A stretch of DNA of 64,000 bases. Origin: Candidatus Melainabacteria bacterium (GTDB lineage Bacteria > Cyanobacteriota > Vampirovibrionia > Obscuribacterales > Obscuribacteraceae). Position numbers and translations under genes: made by a program. The stretch is taken from positions 558,001 through 622,000 of the forward strand of contig QKMZ01000005.1 of NCBI GenBank assembly GCA_003242885.1. Direction: 5' to 3'. This document shows positions 56,701 through 63,666 of the stretch, in pieces. The notes below the pieces were generated by a model, which did not search any database, was not told the DNA's origin, and worked only from the letters and a program-made list of their open reading frames with translations. Position 1 is the first letter of the stretch; the number at the start of each line of letters is the position of its first letter.

Positions 56701-56880
56701 AAATTAGGCAAATTTCGCAACCAGTTGGCGACGGACAAGCAACTCCTGATCAATGAAGATGCATGGAGCCGCACGCCCGAGTGGAGCCGTGTTTCTTTTA
56801 GCGTGCCTCCAGATAAATTCGACGAAGCTTTCGATCGTCTATCTGCGTTTTTGGGTTCAAAGAAAAAAGTGACCAGTTAG
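53746..56880 (+). CDS. Methionine S-methyltransferase-like fusion (methyltransferase + aminotransferase folds)
   Basis: The protein has 1044 residues from ATG 53746. Residues 75-320 are a class I SAM methyltransferase: VELGTGSGW (114-121), GLDINPIAVAIAKLNSWLNG, DHIIGCIPQVLHPDP, YCFQQGILEDRFGLPLIARA, LGGRPG (267-272) and QADDTDLVSLVEIE. These match, from memory of the sequence, plant methionine S-methyltransferase (EC 2.1.1.12), which makes S-methylmethionine from methionine and SAM. Residues 430-640 are a degenerate aminotransferase-like region with YGLIKNTVFPDFE. Residues 670-1040 are a second aminotransferase fold with QPNNPSG (807-813), ADEIFF, Lys879 in GVAKAFAAGGLRAGF and SRVSFSV. The plan and length equal the plant enzyme. 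A vWA and a PP2C gene follow. Product S-methylmethionine is inferred. Confidence 0.85.
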   Translation: MSDITELNRLVEAIENESTRVEALRHLHALAEHLEARMPIAGISKASKSTEQQKLAKDPLAAMLNLKVIPIPGSASPLKLFLHTAVFSPEEWAKTFAEGLLKKPELFRGKTLVELGTGSGWISLLMLMRTQAASILGLDINPIAVAIAKLNSWLNGTTNDGTPINSQFGAPFTQAFLAKESDLLGEPLSRKAKFDHIIGCIPQVLHPDPRKLADESGERSHKDLYDLSNYCFQQGILEDRFGLPLIARALEEAQLCLNPGGRLTLVLGGRPGPQAIDQMFRRRGWEPTLIWSRRIQQADDTDLVSLVEIERTHQIRFNFFLSRDSQNPVSAETAVTVLGKNESIYHDLLVYQAETEHENPTFGFVSNLHKLGLDRLRKELDFSIISEEMVSFLNRFSHELLAHKTLPYPHECGDMSLRTALSRFLSNYCHHPTKPETLFVGPERAQLLALVLKAILPPDSTVLLSSSLESVYRTTIESLGLKVILGNDDLSELIHLDQLLKPAACILAPQQLAHPSQLMLDHLFAQARANPDRFYLIDDSAQFNIGSELNSNMTLRMAGRQRLPENLVFLYGLIKNTVFPDFELSFLVNAPEAWMPALEVGAELTYSRIPYQVQLYYQWLFEELLAFPFPEADVPPVRNQSNGRVAKLIEEISADPVFAPKPISLEDERLIRFDYGEVEYPVPELLIKGVFKGFLEQDSDLLPSVVRHRVKAYLEFTRRTTVSEERIVLGKGVFPVLAALMATLTQRLGRPPVVALPLGSYGPLYTLVAYHGGKVVEVKTDEKRGFMVDVAAIDSMDVKPDLVWLTQPNNPSGLFYDSQAVESIYKACSQRGIYMLADEIFFLLSDNRLGEWTPQSLSFLPLINTDGGKYLFLTDGVAKAFAAGGLRAGFLVCPDASFASQIQDLTPLPPRSTLRAWDTLYSAFLEESPHLLVDVKEELDGLKNYLIELRSELSRRRKKLQTLFKEHDVDDKMDTPYRGGIFLMAKLGKFRNQLATDKQLLINEDAWSRTPEWSRVSFSVPPDKFDEAFDRLSAFLGSKKKVTS

Positions 56881-56949
56881 TGGGCTAAGTGAGTCGGCAG
56901 AAGTCGACAAAAACAATCGAGAATAATCGCGAAGATTTAGAGGATTAAT

Positions 56950-57801
56950 ATGCCATACACGGCCGAAATCAGCAGAACCAATCCATCTTGTTTCTTATTC
57001 CTTATAGATCAATCCGGGTCTATGCAAGAACCATTCGGTACCAAAGACGGAGCGGCTGGCGGCAAGACCAAGGCTGAGAGCCTTGCGGATGCCATCAATA
57101 GATTGCTTCAAAATCTGGTCATCAAATGCGCGAAGTCAGACGGAATACGTGATTATTACCATGTCGGCGTTATCGGATACGGTGGAACCGGCGTCGGCCC
57201 AGCGTTTGGCGGCGCTTTGAAAGACAAAGAGATGGTTCCTGTCAATGAGATTGCTAACAATCCTATGCGCGTCGAACAGCGCGTCAAAAAGGTGGATGAC
57301 GGTGCCGGCGGTTTGGTCGAGCAAAAGATCAAGTTTCCAGTTTGGTTTGATGCGAAAGGTGAGGGCGGAACACCGATGTGCACAGCGTTTATCACTGCCA
57401 ACAAACTTCTGACGAAGTGGCTTGCTGAGCATCCTGACTGTTTCCCGCCCATCGTTATAAACATCTCTGATGGCGAATCGTCGGATATGGATCCGTATCA
57501 AGCGGCTATGGATTTGATGAATTTGTCCAGTACAGATGGGCAAGTTTTGCTTTTCAATCTCCACCTTTCGTCCTCGAGCGAGAAAGCAATCGAGTATCCC
57601 AATGACGATGAGAAATTGACGGAAGAGCACTCGAAGGTTTTGTTCAGCATGTCCAGTGTTTTGCCGGAGTACATGCAGAAGATGCTTTCGGCTGAAGGCG
57701 TCCCGGTAACGTTCGCAACACGAGGGTTTGTTTTCAATGCTGACCTTGTCTCAGTGATTCGATTCCTCGACATAGGCACAAGACCAGCAAATCTTCGCTG
57801 A
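56950..57801 (+). CDS. von Willebrand factor A domain protein
   Basis: The protein has 283 residues, essentially one vWA domain. GAGG before ATG 56950 supports the start. The metal-ion-dependent adhesion site is complete in pattern: D20-x-S-x-S (FLIDQSGSMQ), Thr in GGTPMCTAF near residue 140 and Asp in INISDGES. No export signal is seen. With the PP2C-like gene 58 bases downstream it recalls the TerY-type vWA/PP2C/kinase phosphorylation triads (Anantharaman, Iyer and Aravind), but the kinase is not next to them. It probably binds protein partners in a metal-dependent way. Confidence 0.88.
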   Translation: MPYTAEISRTNPSCFLFLIDQSGSMQEPFGTKDGAAGGKTKAESLADAINRLLQNLVIKCAKSDGIRDYYHVGVIGYGGTGVGPAFGGALKDKEMVPVNEIANNPMRVEQRVKKVDDGAGGLVEQKIKFPVWFDAKGEGGTPMCTAFITANKLLTKWLAEHPDCFPPIVINISDGESSDMDPYQAAMDLMNLSSTDGQVLLFNLHLSSSSEKAIEYPNDDEKLTEEHSKVLFSMSSVLPEYMQKMLSAEGVPVTFATRGFVFNADLVSVIRFLDIGTRPANLR

Positions 57802-57859
57802 GTCGTTAAATAATCGGACGTTCAAGAAAAGTATCCGAACGTTCAATCAAAGGAATAGT

Positions 57860-58600
57860 ATGCGCGTCACTGGAAAATTATTTTGGATGCCCAAGAAGGG
57901 CAATTCAATTGAAGAGTACGAAGACGCTGCCTATCCGGTTGAGTCATTCGAAGTTGATGTTCCGGAATTCAAATGCGCGGTCGCAGACGGTGCGACTGAA
58001 ACATCTTTTGCGGGGTTTTGGGCTGCGCTTTTGTGCGAAGGATTTGCGGAAGGCTATGCAATGAAAGAACTGCGGAAGACTTGGAACGACGCAGTGAGGC
58101 AAAAAGAATTACCTTGGTACGCGGAAGAAAAACTGGAAAAAGGTGCGTATGCCGCGCTTGTTGGTTTGCACTTGAAAAAGACGCGCGGTAAGAAGAATCC
58201 ATTTGTTGTAGAGGCAACTGGAGATTGCTGTATTCTGCACGTGAGAGAAAACCAGATGCTGTCTGCTTTTCCGATATCCAAGTCGGAAGACTTCAATAAT
58301 TCTCCTGCGCTGGTTTGCAGTCACGAGTTTGCGTCAGTTGATGCACAAATGCAAAAACACACGACGAAGGGTGAATGGAAGGATGGCGACTCTTTCTTTC
58401 TGCTTTCAGATGCGATTGCGTGTTGGGCGCTGAAACGGCAGGAAGAATTGCAGGATTTGGCGAATGTTTTGCAGAACATTGAAACGCAAGAAGACTTGAA
58501 TCGTTTGGTAGATGAAGAAAGGCAGCTGATTTTGGAAGATGGCCGCCCTTCAATGAAAAACGATGACGTTACGCTTATGTGTGTGACCGTTTGTAGCTAG
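57860..58600 (+). CDS. PP2C-like protein phosphatase
   Basis: The protein has 246 residues. AAGGA before ATG 57860 supports the start. Motifs follow the short PP2C family: ED at 21-22 (YEDAAYP), VADGATETS with Asp43, TGDCCILHV, FFLLSDAIACW and NDDVTLMCVTV at the end. These acidic residues bind the two metals. It should remove phosphate from Ser/Thr, possibly undoing the two kinases in this window. It is in the same direction as the vWA gene. The gap carries a direct repeat (CGGACGTTCAA and CGAACGTTCAA). Confidence 0.82.
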   Translation: MRVTGKLFWMPKKGNSIEEYEDAAYPVESFEVDVPEFKCAVADGATETSFAGFWAALLCEGFAEGYAMKELRKTWNDAVRQKELPWYAEEKLEKGAYAALVGLHLKKTRGKKNPFVVEATGDCCILHVRENQMLSAFPISKSEDFNNSPALVCSHEFASVDAQMQKHTTKGEWKDGDSFFLLSDAIACWALKRQEELQDLANVLQNIETQEDLNRLVDEERQLILEDGRPSMKNDDVTLMCVTVCS

Positions 58601-58870
58601 TAGAAATTTAATAATGCCCTATTTCCGTTACCGCGGGATTTTACCGCGGGTGCGTGGAACGTGGTCCTATTGAGTTGTCATGAGATCGGCGAATGTATTT
58701 CTGGGGTATACGTATTTTCCCCATAACGCCCGCAGGCTGCGGAGTTTAACTCTCACTTAATTTGACTCTTGGCAGGGGCAGCATTAATCTGTAGATGGCG
58801 AATATGAATTGAGGTCCGTGCAGACGGGCTCCGATCTTGGCGTGAGAAAGACAAAAGGCTGGTTGTCTCG

Positions 58871-60625
58871 ATGAAGCAATTGTTTCAGGCGTGTTTGACG
58901 TTGGGTGATGGTACAGGCGGCAACGGTGGTCACGACCTCTCTGCTTACACCGACGAAGAACATCTCTCTGGTAACCGCAAAAGGTTGAGCAAAATGAGTG
59001 GGCAGTACGCTGCTCTTAAGAGCGATGCGAAGGCTGCACCACAAGCAAAAATCGACTGTAATCCACCGTCTACTGCTGTTGCGGCGACCAACGCAACATA
59101 TTCTTATCAAGCATCTTCAAACATTTTGCGACTGCCTGTTGAAGACGAAGAATACATTGATAGTTTGGTTGATATCGCTATTCAGACTGCCTCAGAATGC
59201 GAAGAACTAAACCAAGATATTGATCTGCTCGCGGATGCCGCAGCGAAAGTTGCCTCCAAAATATCGCGGGCAATCACGACTGAAATAGAAACGGCAAGCA
59301 CCACCTCAGTAGCTCCGACTAGTGAGCCGGTGGTGCACGAAATTGTCGATCCGAATGCAATCACGGCAGAGCTTCCGGTGCTTAATTTCGAGCCACCGAA
59401 AGACGAAAATCGCACCGGCCTCAGTGGCAGCTTTCCTCGTCAAAATAGCAGCGGACGAAAAATGTCTCATTGGACAAATCGCAAGTCTGCCGGTGCAGAC
59501 GCCTGGGATACCCGCGTCGAATCCGGGATGAAGGCTTACGAAAACAATAAGAAGTACACAAGCAGCTATGACAATCTGCCGATTATTGGTTCTGAGATGC
59601 CCGAAGGTAGCAGTTTCATTGAGATGCCGGACTCGTCAATGGAAATTGAAACTTTTGGTTCTGGCGAGGTGAAGATGATCACTTCGTTCGACAATCAAGG
59701 AGCAGGAATTCGCAGACTTTCAACGTTGCGCAGTTCGATGCGAATGATTGAGCGCCACGATAATGACGAACTTCATAAACCACTCGACCCGAGCAACTCT
59801 TATGATGCGTTCAACTCTTTTGTTTCGTATAAGTCTGAGAGCGAGCCGAAGAAGATGTCTGCAGCGGAAGAAACTTCTGCTGTGTTCGCTGCATCATTCG
59901 AGCAGAACTCAAAAATTGATGTGCAATCGGTTTCACAAATAGACGAATCTATAGTTTCCGAATTCATTGATTCTGTTTCGGATGACTTGCTTGGATGTCT
60001 TGAAGATTTGCTTTCTGAATGCATGGATGCAGCTATTGCGTATGAAGATGTCGTCTCGCAACTGGACAATACAATCGAAAGCCTCGAATCAAACACATCG
60101 GTGATTTCGTTTGCTCCAGAGCATCAGGATGCTTCATTCGTTGAAGGCTATGCTGGCAACTTCTCCGTGACGTTGGCTGAATCGCTTGCCGTCTGCGAAA
60201 AAGCTGATGTCGCTGGTCATGTTCATGATCAAATCTGTTTCGATCCCAAAGCATTCGCGCCACATACGATTGATGGCGAGCCGATTGAAGCAAGCTGTGT
60301 TTTTGATGCGACCGAAAAGCTTTCTTTCAAAGCTTCAGAAAACATCCTCTCTAACCTCGAATCGATGTTTAATCTCGATCCGCTTTCGCAGGTTGACGAA
60401 GTTGCGTTGGCGTCGCAAACCGATAAGGACGTAGAAGTGGAAATTGAAAGTGTTTGCGTGGTTTCTGATGAAGATTGCGAAATGCTTGAAATTGCTGCGG
60501 TAGGAGGAAAGCCTTCGCGTCAGAAAATCAAGGGCACATCACGCTCGAAGAAAAATCAAACTCGCAAAGAGAAAAAGAGCGGTAAAAAACGCGCGGTAGC
60601 TGCGGCTGCAAACGCGGAATTCTAA
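58871..60625 (+). CDS. Acidic low-complexity protein with basic tail
   Basis: The protein has 584 residues. It is hydrophilic, rich in Ser, Glu and Asp, and mostly disordered by appearance. Helical patches are at about 90-130 (EEYIDSLVDIAIQTASECEELNQDIDLLADAAAKV split) and 355-400 (SEFIDSVSDDLLGCLEDLLSE). The last 35 residues are strongly basic (KIKGTSRSKKNQTRKEKKSG), so it could bind nucleic acid or acidic partners. No signal peptide or known domain is seen. It stands after the vWA-PP2C pair by 270 bases and might be a phosphorylation substrate, which is only a guess from the Ser content. Confidence 0.7.
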   Translation: MKQLFQACLTLGDGTGGNGGHDLSAYTDEEHLSGNRKRLSKMSGQYAALKSDAKAAPQAKIDCNPPSTAVAATNATYSYQASSNILRLPVEDEEYIDSLVDIAIQTASECEELNQDIDLLADAAAKVASKISRAITTEIETASTTSVAPTSEPVVHEIVDPNAITAELPVLNFEPPKDENRTGLSGSFPRQNSSGRKMSHWTNRKSAGADAWDTRVESGMKAYENNKKYTSSYDNLPIIGSEMPEGSSFIEMPDSSMEIETFGSGEVKMITSFDNQGAGIRRLSTLRSSMRMIERHDNDELHKPLDPSNSYDAFNSFVSYKSESEPKKMSAAEETSAVFAASFEQNSKIDVQSVSQIDESIVSEFIDSVSDDLLGCLEDLLSECMDAAIAYEDVVSQLDNTIESLESNTSVISFAPEHQDASFVEGYAGNFSVTLAESLAVCEKADVAGHVHDQICFDPKAFAPHTIDGEPIEASCVFDATEKLSFKASENILSNLESMFNLDPLSQVDEVALASQTDKDVEVEIESVCVVSDEDCEMLEIAAVGGKPSRQKIKGTSRSKKNQTRKEKKSGKKRAVAAAANAEF

Positions 60626-60951
60626 GAACGCTAGTTTTGCATCGTTAAGATCGTGGGGGCGCATTGCATGCGCCCTTTTGGTTCTAGAGCGTGGGGGGTG
60701 TTGCACACGCCCTTTCGACGGTCGGCGCCAACACTGTGGTAGTACTAAGACCCGGCGCGGTGATAGTCCGCTCGTTTCGATGATTGTCCAACCAATGTCC
60801 AACGGGCGCCCTAATGTTTATGCAACCCCCGCAGATGCCCGCTGTTCCTACCAAACCCCTTCGTCTAAGCAAACGCTCCCTCCCCTAAACCAACCCGCCG
60901 TTCTGGCTCAAATCCCCTTTCCCTGTTTCCCCACCCTTTGGAGACGCAACC
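60626..60951. other. Intergenic region with tandem family A repeats
   Basis: These 326 bases contain the two family A units at 60653 and 60691. A pyrimidine-rich stretch leads into GGAGACGC and the GTG start at 60952. No gene is supported here. Confidence 0.5.
60653..60716. repeat. Two tandem family A repeats, terminator-like
   Basis: GTGGGGGCGCATTGCATGCG with CCCTTTT (60653-60679) and GTGGGGGGTGTTGCACACGC with CCTTTC (60691-60716). Each is a palindrome with a short T-run. Confidence 0.6.
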
Positions 60952-61638
60952 GTGAGCGACCTCAACTTAAATGTCAGCGATGCCTATAAGCCTTCCGACA
61001 AGCAAATGTCAGACCTCTCCTTTGCCGCACAGTCGTTTCAGATGGGCGCAAAGGAGATGCAGGCAATAGCAGGTAAGACCGGCGACTCCGTAACTGCTGC
61101 TGGGTTCGCCTCGGCTGATGATCTACTGGCTGGCTTTGGTGATTCTCAACAAACAGCTTCGAGCAAGCCCGAGCCTGCGGACAAAAACGAATTGCTCGCG
61201 CAATTGAAGAAGGCATACGCCGAGGATACGAGCCCAGAGGCAATCAAAGATTTTTTGGCTGATAAACCTAGTGTGACGCCTGAGAAATTCAAGCAAATAA
61301 TGGAACAGCGCGTCGCTGGACAAGCTGAAATCATCTCTGAGCTGAACCCTAAACAGTTGCAGATAGTTGCTGATTTGGCAGATGCTGTCAAACGCAACGA
61401 CGACAAGCAAATCACCAAAATCTTGCAGGACATTCCAGCCGACATCACTGGCAAAATCGCATTCGCTGCGACCTATCAATTGCAGGTTGATGGCGTCACG
61501 AGAGTTGGAGTCGAATCTAGAAACGACAACGGCAAAGGCTACCTAATCATCAAAGACGGCAACACAAGAACTCAAGAAACATTCGACCGCGTCAGTGGCA
61601 AAAAGCTCGGCACCAACTCGATGGATATTCAGATGTGA
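60952..61638 (+). CDS. Hypothetical soluble protein
   Basis: The protein has 228 residues, starting at GTG 60952 after GGAGAC. Residues 1-80 are flexible. Residues 80-160 are helical (ELLAQLKKAYAEDTSPEAIKDFL, QLQIVADLADAVKRNDDKQ). Residues 165-228 look like a beta sheet of alternating polar and hydrophobic residues (FAATYQLQVDGVTRVGVES, GYLIIKDGNTRTQETFD). No signal peptide, membrane helix or known motif is seen. It converges with the TPR gene, with four bases between the stops. Confidence 0.65.
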   Translation: MSDLNLNVSDAYKPSDKQMSDLSFAAQSFQMGAKEMQAIAGKTGDSVTAAGFASADDLLAGFGDSQQTASSKPEPADKNELLAQLKKAYAEDTSPEAIKDFLADKPSVTPEKFKQIMEQRVAGQAEIISELNPKQLQIVADLADAVKRNDDKQITKILQDIPADITGKIAFAATYQLQVDGVTRVGVESRNDNGKGYLIIKDGNTRTQETFDRVSGKKLGTNSMDIQM

Positions 61639-61642
61639 GCAC

Positions 61643-62899
61643 TTATAGGTCTCGAAGTTTGCCAGTATAGTCTTCGAATTTCGGATCTATCTTTCGCAAG
61701 AACTGCCAATCCCTTTTAGCACTAACCTTATCACCAAGTTCCAACTCTAAGAGGGCTCTCTGGTAATATGGGCAACGAGCATGAGGCGCTATCTGTATTG
61801 CTTTTGTGAAGTCTTTAAGAGCACGTTGCGAGTGACCAAATCGACTTTCAAACATACCGCGAAAGAGATAAGGGGTTGAGCAATTTGGAGCCAGTGCAAT
61901 TGCTTGCCCACATTGCTCAATAGCTGCGGACCTCCTCCTATAGCGCCATAAATGGATGGCATAGTCGGTACGAATCTCTGCGTCCGAAGGTGCAAGAACC
62001 ATTGCTGTTTGAAACGCTTTCTCAGCCCCGACTTTATCATTCAGTTTAGAAAGAAAGTCTCCTTTTGCCCCAAATGCCTCGGCGTTCGTATGATCTAGTT
62101 TGATCGATGCTTCAATATCATGCAGGGCGCCTCTGTATTCACGCACGTTAAATCGGACTCTGGCTCTGAGGATGTACACGTCAGGATTTTTTGGTGACAA
62201 ATCGATAGCCTTGTTGCAATCCTCTATCGCCAAACGATTCTTATTTTGTGAGGCTCGCAGGAAACCGCGTTCTTCAAAGTATCTGCTTTTCGTCGGCTCA
62301 AGAGTTATTGCCTTCGTAAAGCTAATTTCCGCTTCGCTATTTCGATTAAGGGATCTTTCTGCCAGGCCTTTGAAGTAATGTGCGGCGGAATTGGTTGAAT
62401 CCAAACTGATAGCACGTTTGCAATCTTCTATTGCTCTTGTTGAATCAAACAATAAGTAGTGAATGCGCCCTAGACTAGAGTGGAAGGTTGAATTTGATGG
62501 TTCCATGCGGCATGCTCTTAAAAGATCTTGCAGCGCGCCCACGTCGTCTCCCATGGTCTCTCTAGCCATTGCTCGGTTGTGATATGCACTCGCCGCCCAA
62601 CAGTCCTGCAAAATGCAGAAAGTAAAGTTGTTGAAAGCATCAAGATTTCGCCCAAGGTCATGATTTGTGAGCGCCAAATAGAAGTGCGCTTCCGGCAGAA
62701 GTGGGCAGTACTTAAGTGCCTGAGATAAGCTTCGTTCGGCATCTTCGAGTTGATGCATCCTGTACTGTGTCTTTCCCTTTTCATACAGACCAAGCGCACT
62801 GTGATAATAGACCCAGCCGACAAAGCCGAGTTGCGGCATGTAGCCAACGGCAGTGCCGGCGATAATACTCAACGCTATTAGCAAAGCTGGAATTCTCAT
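61643..62899 (-). CDS. TPR repeat protein with N-terminal membrane segment
   Basis: The protein has 418 residues. An N-terminal hydrophobic segment (MRIPALLIALSIIAGTAVGYM) is a signal peptide or anchor. From about residue 35 the protein is ten TPRs of 34 residues (AERSLSQALKYCPLLPEAHFYLA, AIEDCNKAIDLSPKNPDVYILRA). No catalytic domain is seen. It probably acts on the outer face of the inner membrane as an adaptor. The start ATG at 62899 is the natural one for the signal sequence. Confidence 0.85.
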   Translation of the reverse strand: MRIPALLIALSIIAGTAVGYMPQLGFVGWVYYHSALGLYEKGKTQYRMHQLEDAERSLSQALKYCPLLPEAHFYLALTNHDLGRNLDAFNNFTFCILQDCWAASAYHNRAMARETMGDDVGALQDLLRACRMEPSNSTFHSSLGRIHYLLFDSTRAIEDCKRAISLDSTNSAAHYFKGLAERSLNRNSEAEISFTKAITLEPTKSRYFEERGFLRASQNKNRLAIEDCNKAIDLSPKNPDVYILRARVRFNVREYRGALHDIEASIKLDHTNAEAFGAKGDFLSKLNDKVGAEKAFQTAMVLAPSDAEIRTDYAIHLWRYRRRSAAIEQCGQAIALAPNCSTPYLFRGMFESRFGHSQRALKDFTKAIQIAPHARCPYYQRALLELELGDKVSAKRDWQFLRKIDPKFEDYTGKLRDL

Positions 62900-63213
62900 A
62901 AATCCAGCATATAGGTGATTTAGTTATGTGCAAAGCGTAAAACCACGAGCCTGCCAGCTCACGCGGATAGAATTCTGCGGTGATGCGGGAACTTCTTCCA
63001 AGTCGACAGGTCTTGCGGAGCAAAGGGAACGTACTAGGGCTTTCACAACCAGAAGCGGGCAGGTGCTCGCTTCAGTTCCTTTGGTCGGCTTTTGAAGCGA
63101 TGAAATAGGATCTTGACGAACAGATCTAAAAGGAAAGCAGGGTGGACCCCTGCTTTCTTCTAGCTATTCGATGTTTGCAAATGCAAACAGTTGCGTCGGA
63201 CAAGTCTATCTAA
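62900..63213. other. Intergenic region with a terminator and a small hairpin
   Basis: No gene is supported in 314 bases. Apart from the terminator at 63133, GTTTGC (63173-63178) and GCAAAC (63183-63188) form a hairpin around AAAT. Confidence 0.5.
63129..63157 (-). terminator. Intrinsic terminator of the Lrv/HEAT gene
   Basis: GAAAGCAGGG (63133-63142) pairs with CCCTGCTTTC (63148-63157) with a 5-base loop. On the minus strand CTTTT follows. It lies about 57 bases beyond the stop at 63214. Confidence 0.65.
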
Positions 63214-63666
63214 TTAAGTCGCCATGCAATCTACGCCACTGGCGACCATAGGAAATGCCACGATGTTTCCTTTGGCTTTCTCTTTTGCAAGGCGGTTGTA
63301 GAAGCTGGCTAGAGTCTTTTGGGCGCGGCAGCTGACATAAGGGTTTTCGTCCTGAGCAAGCCTTGTCAGTACTCCCATTGAAATGTATGGATCTTCTGCT
63401 AACCCATGACGAACAGTGGGGTCTGGGTCACGCACCAGGCTAAGTACGATTTCGAGTGGCGCTGCGCGATTGGTGCCCACCGCCAGGCGTACCTCTGGGT
63501 CATTGTCCACGGCTAGTCTTTTAAGAATCCATTCCGGAGTGCTTTCATTTTCAGCCACTCGCCTGCGAATTCTCGGACTCTCATGCAGTGAAAGCGCATC
63601 TAGTATTTCGTGCGCATTCGGTGTCTTACCGGCTTTAATGTAATCTCCTAACCAGTTCTTGTGCAT
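63214..63666 (-). CDS. Lrv/HEAT-like repeat protein
   Basis: The protein has 150 residues. A near-ideal GGAGGTGAT lies just before the ATG at 63666, which is preferred over the GTG three codons upstream. Residues 25-120 carry about four repeats of 24 residues with the leucine-rich-variant/HEAT pattern (SPRIRRRVAENESTPEWILKRLA, DPEVRLAVGTNRAAPLEIVLSLV, DPTVRHGLAEDPYISMGVLTRLA). Such solenoids bind proteins, and some Lrv proteins carry an Fe-S cluster domain, which is absent here. It is a soluble protein of unknown role. Confidence 0.75.
   Translation of the reverse strand: MHKNWLGDYIKAGKTPNAHEILDALSLHESPRIRRRVAENESTPEWILKRLAVDNDPEVRLAVGTNRAAPLEIVLSLVRDPDPTVRHGLAEDPYISMGVLTRLAQDENPYVSCRAQKTLASFYNRLAKEKAKGNIVAFPMVASGVDCMAT

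Noticed and set aside
60539-60802. 87-codon minus-strand frame over the family A repeats
   Set aside because: It crosses palindromic repeats and the end of the 584-residue gene; no start signal.
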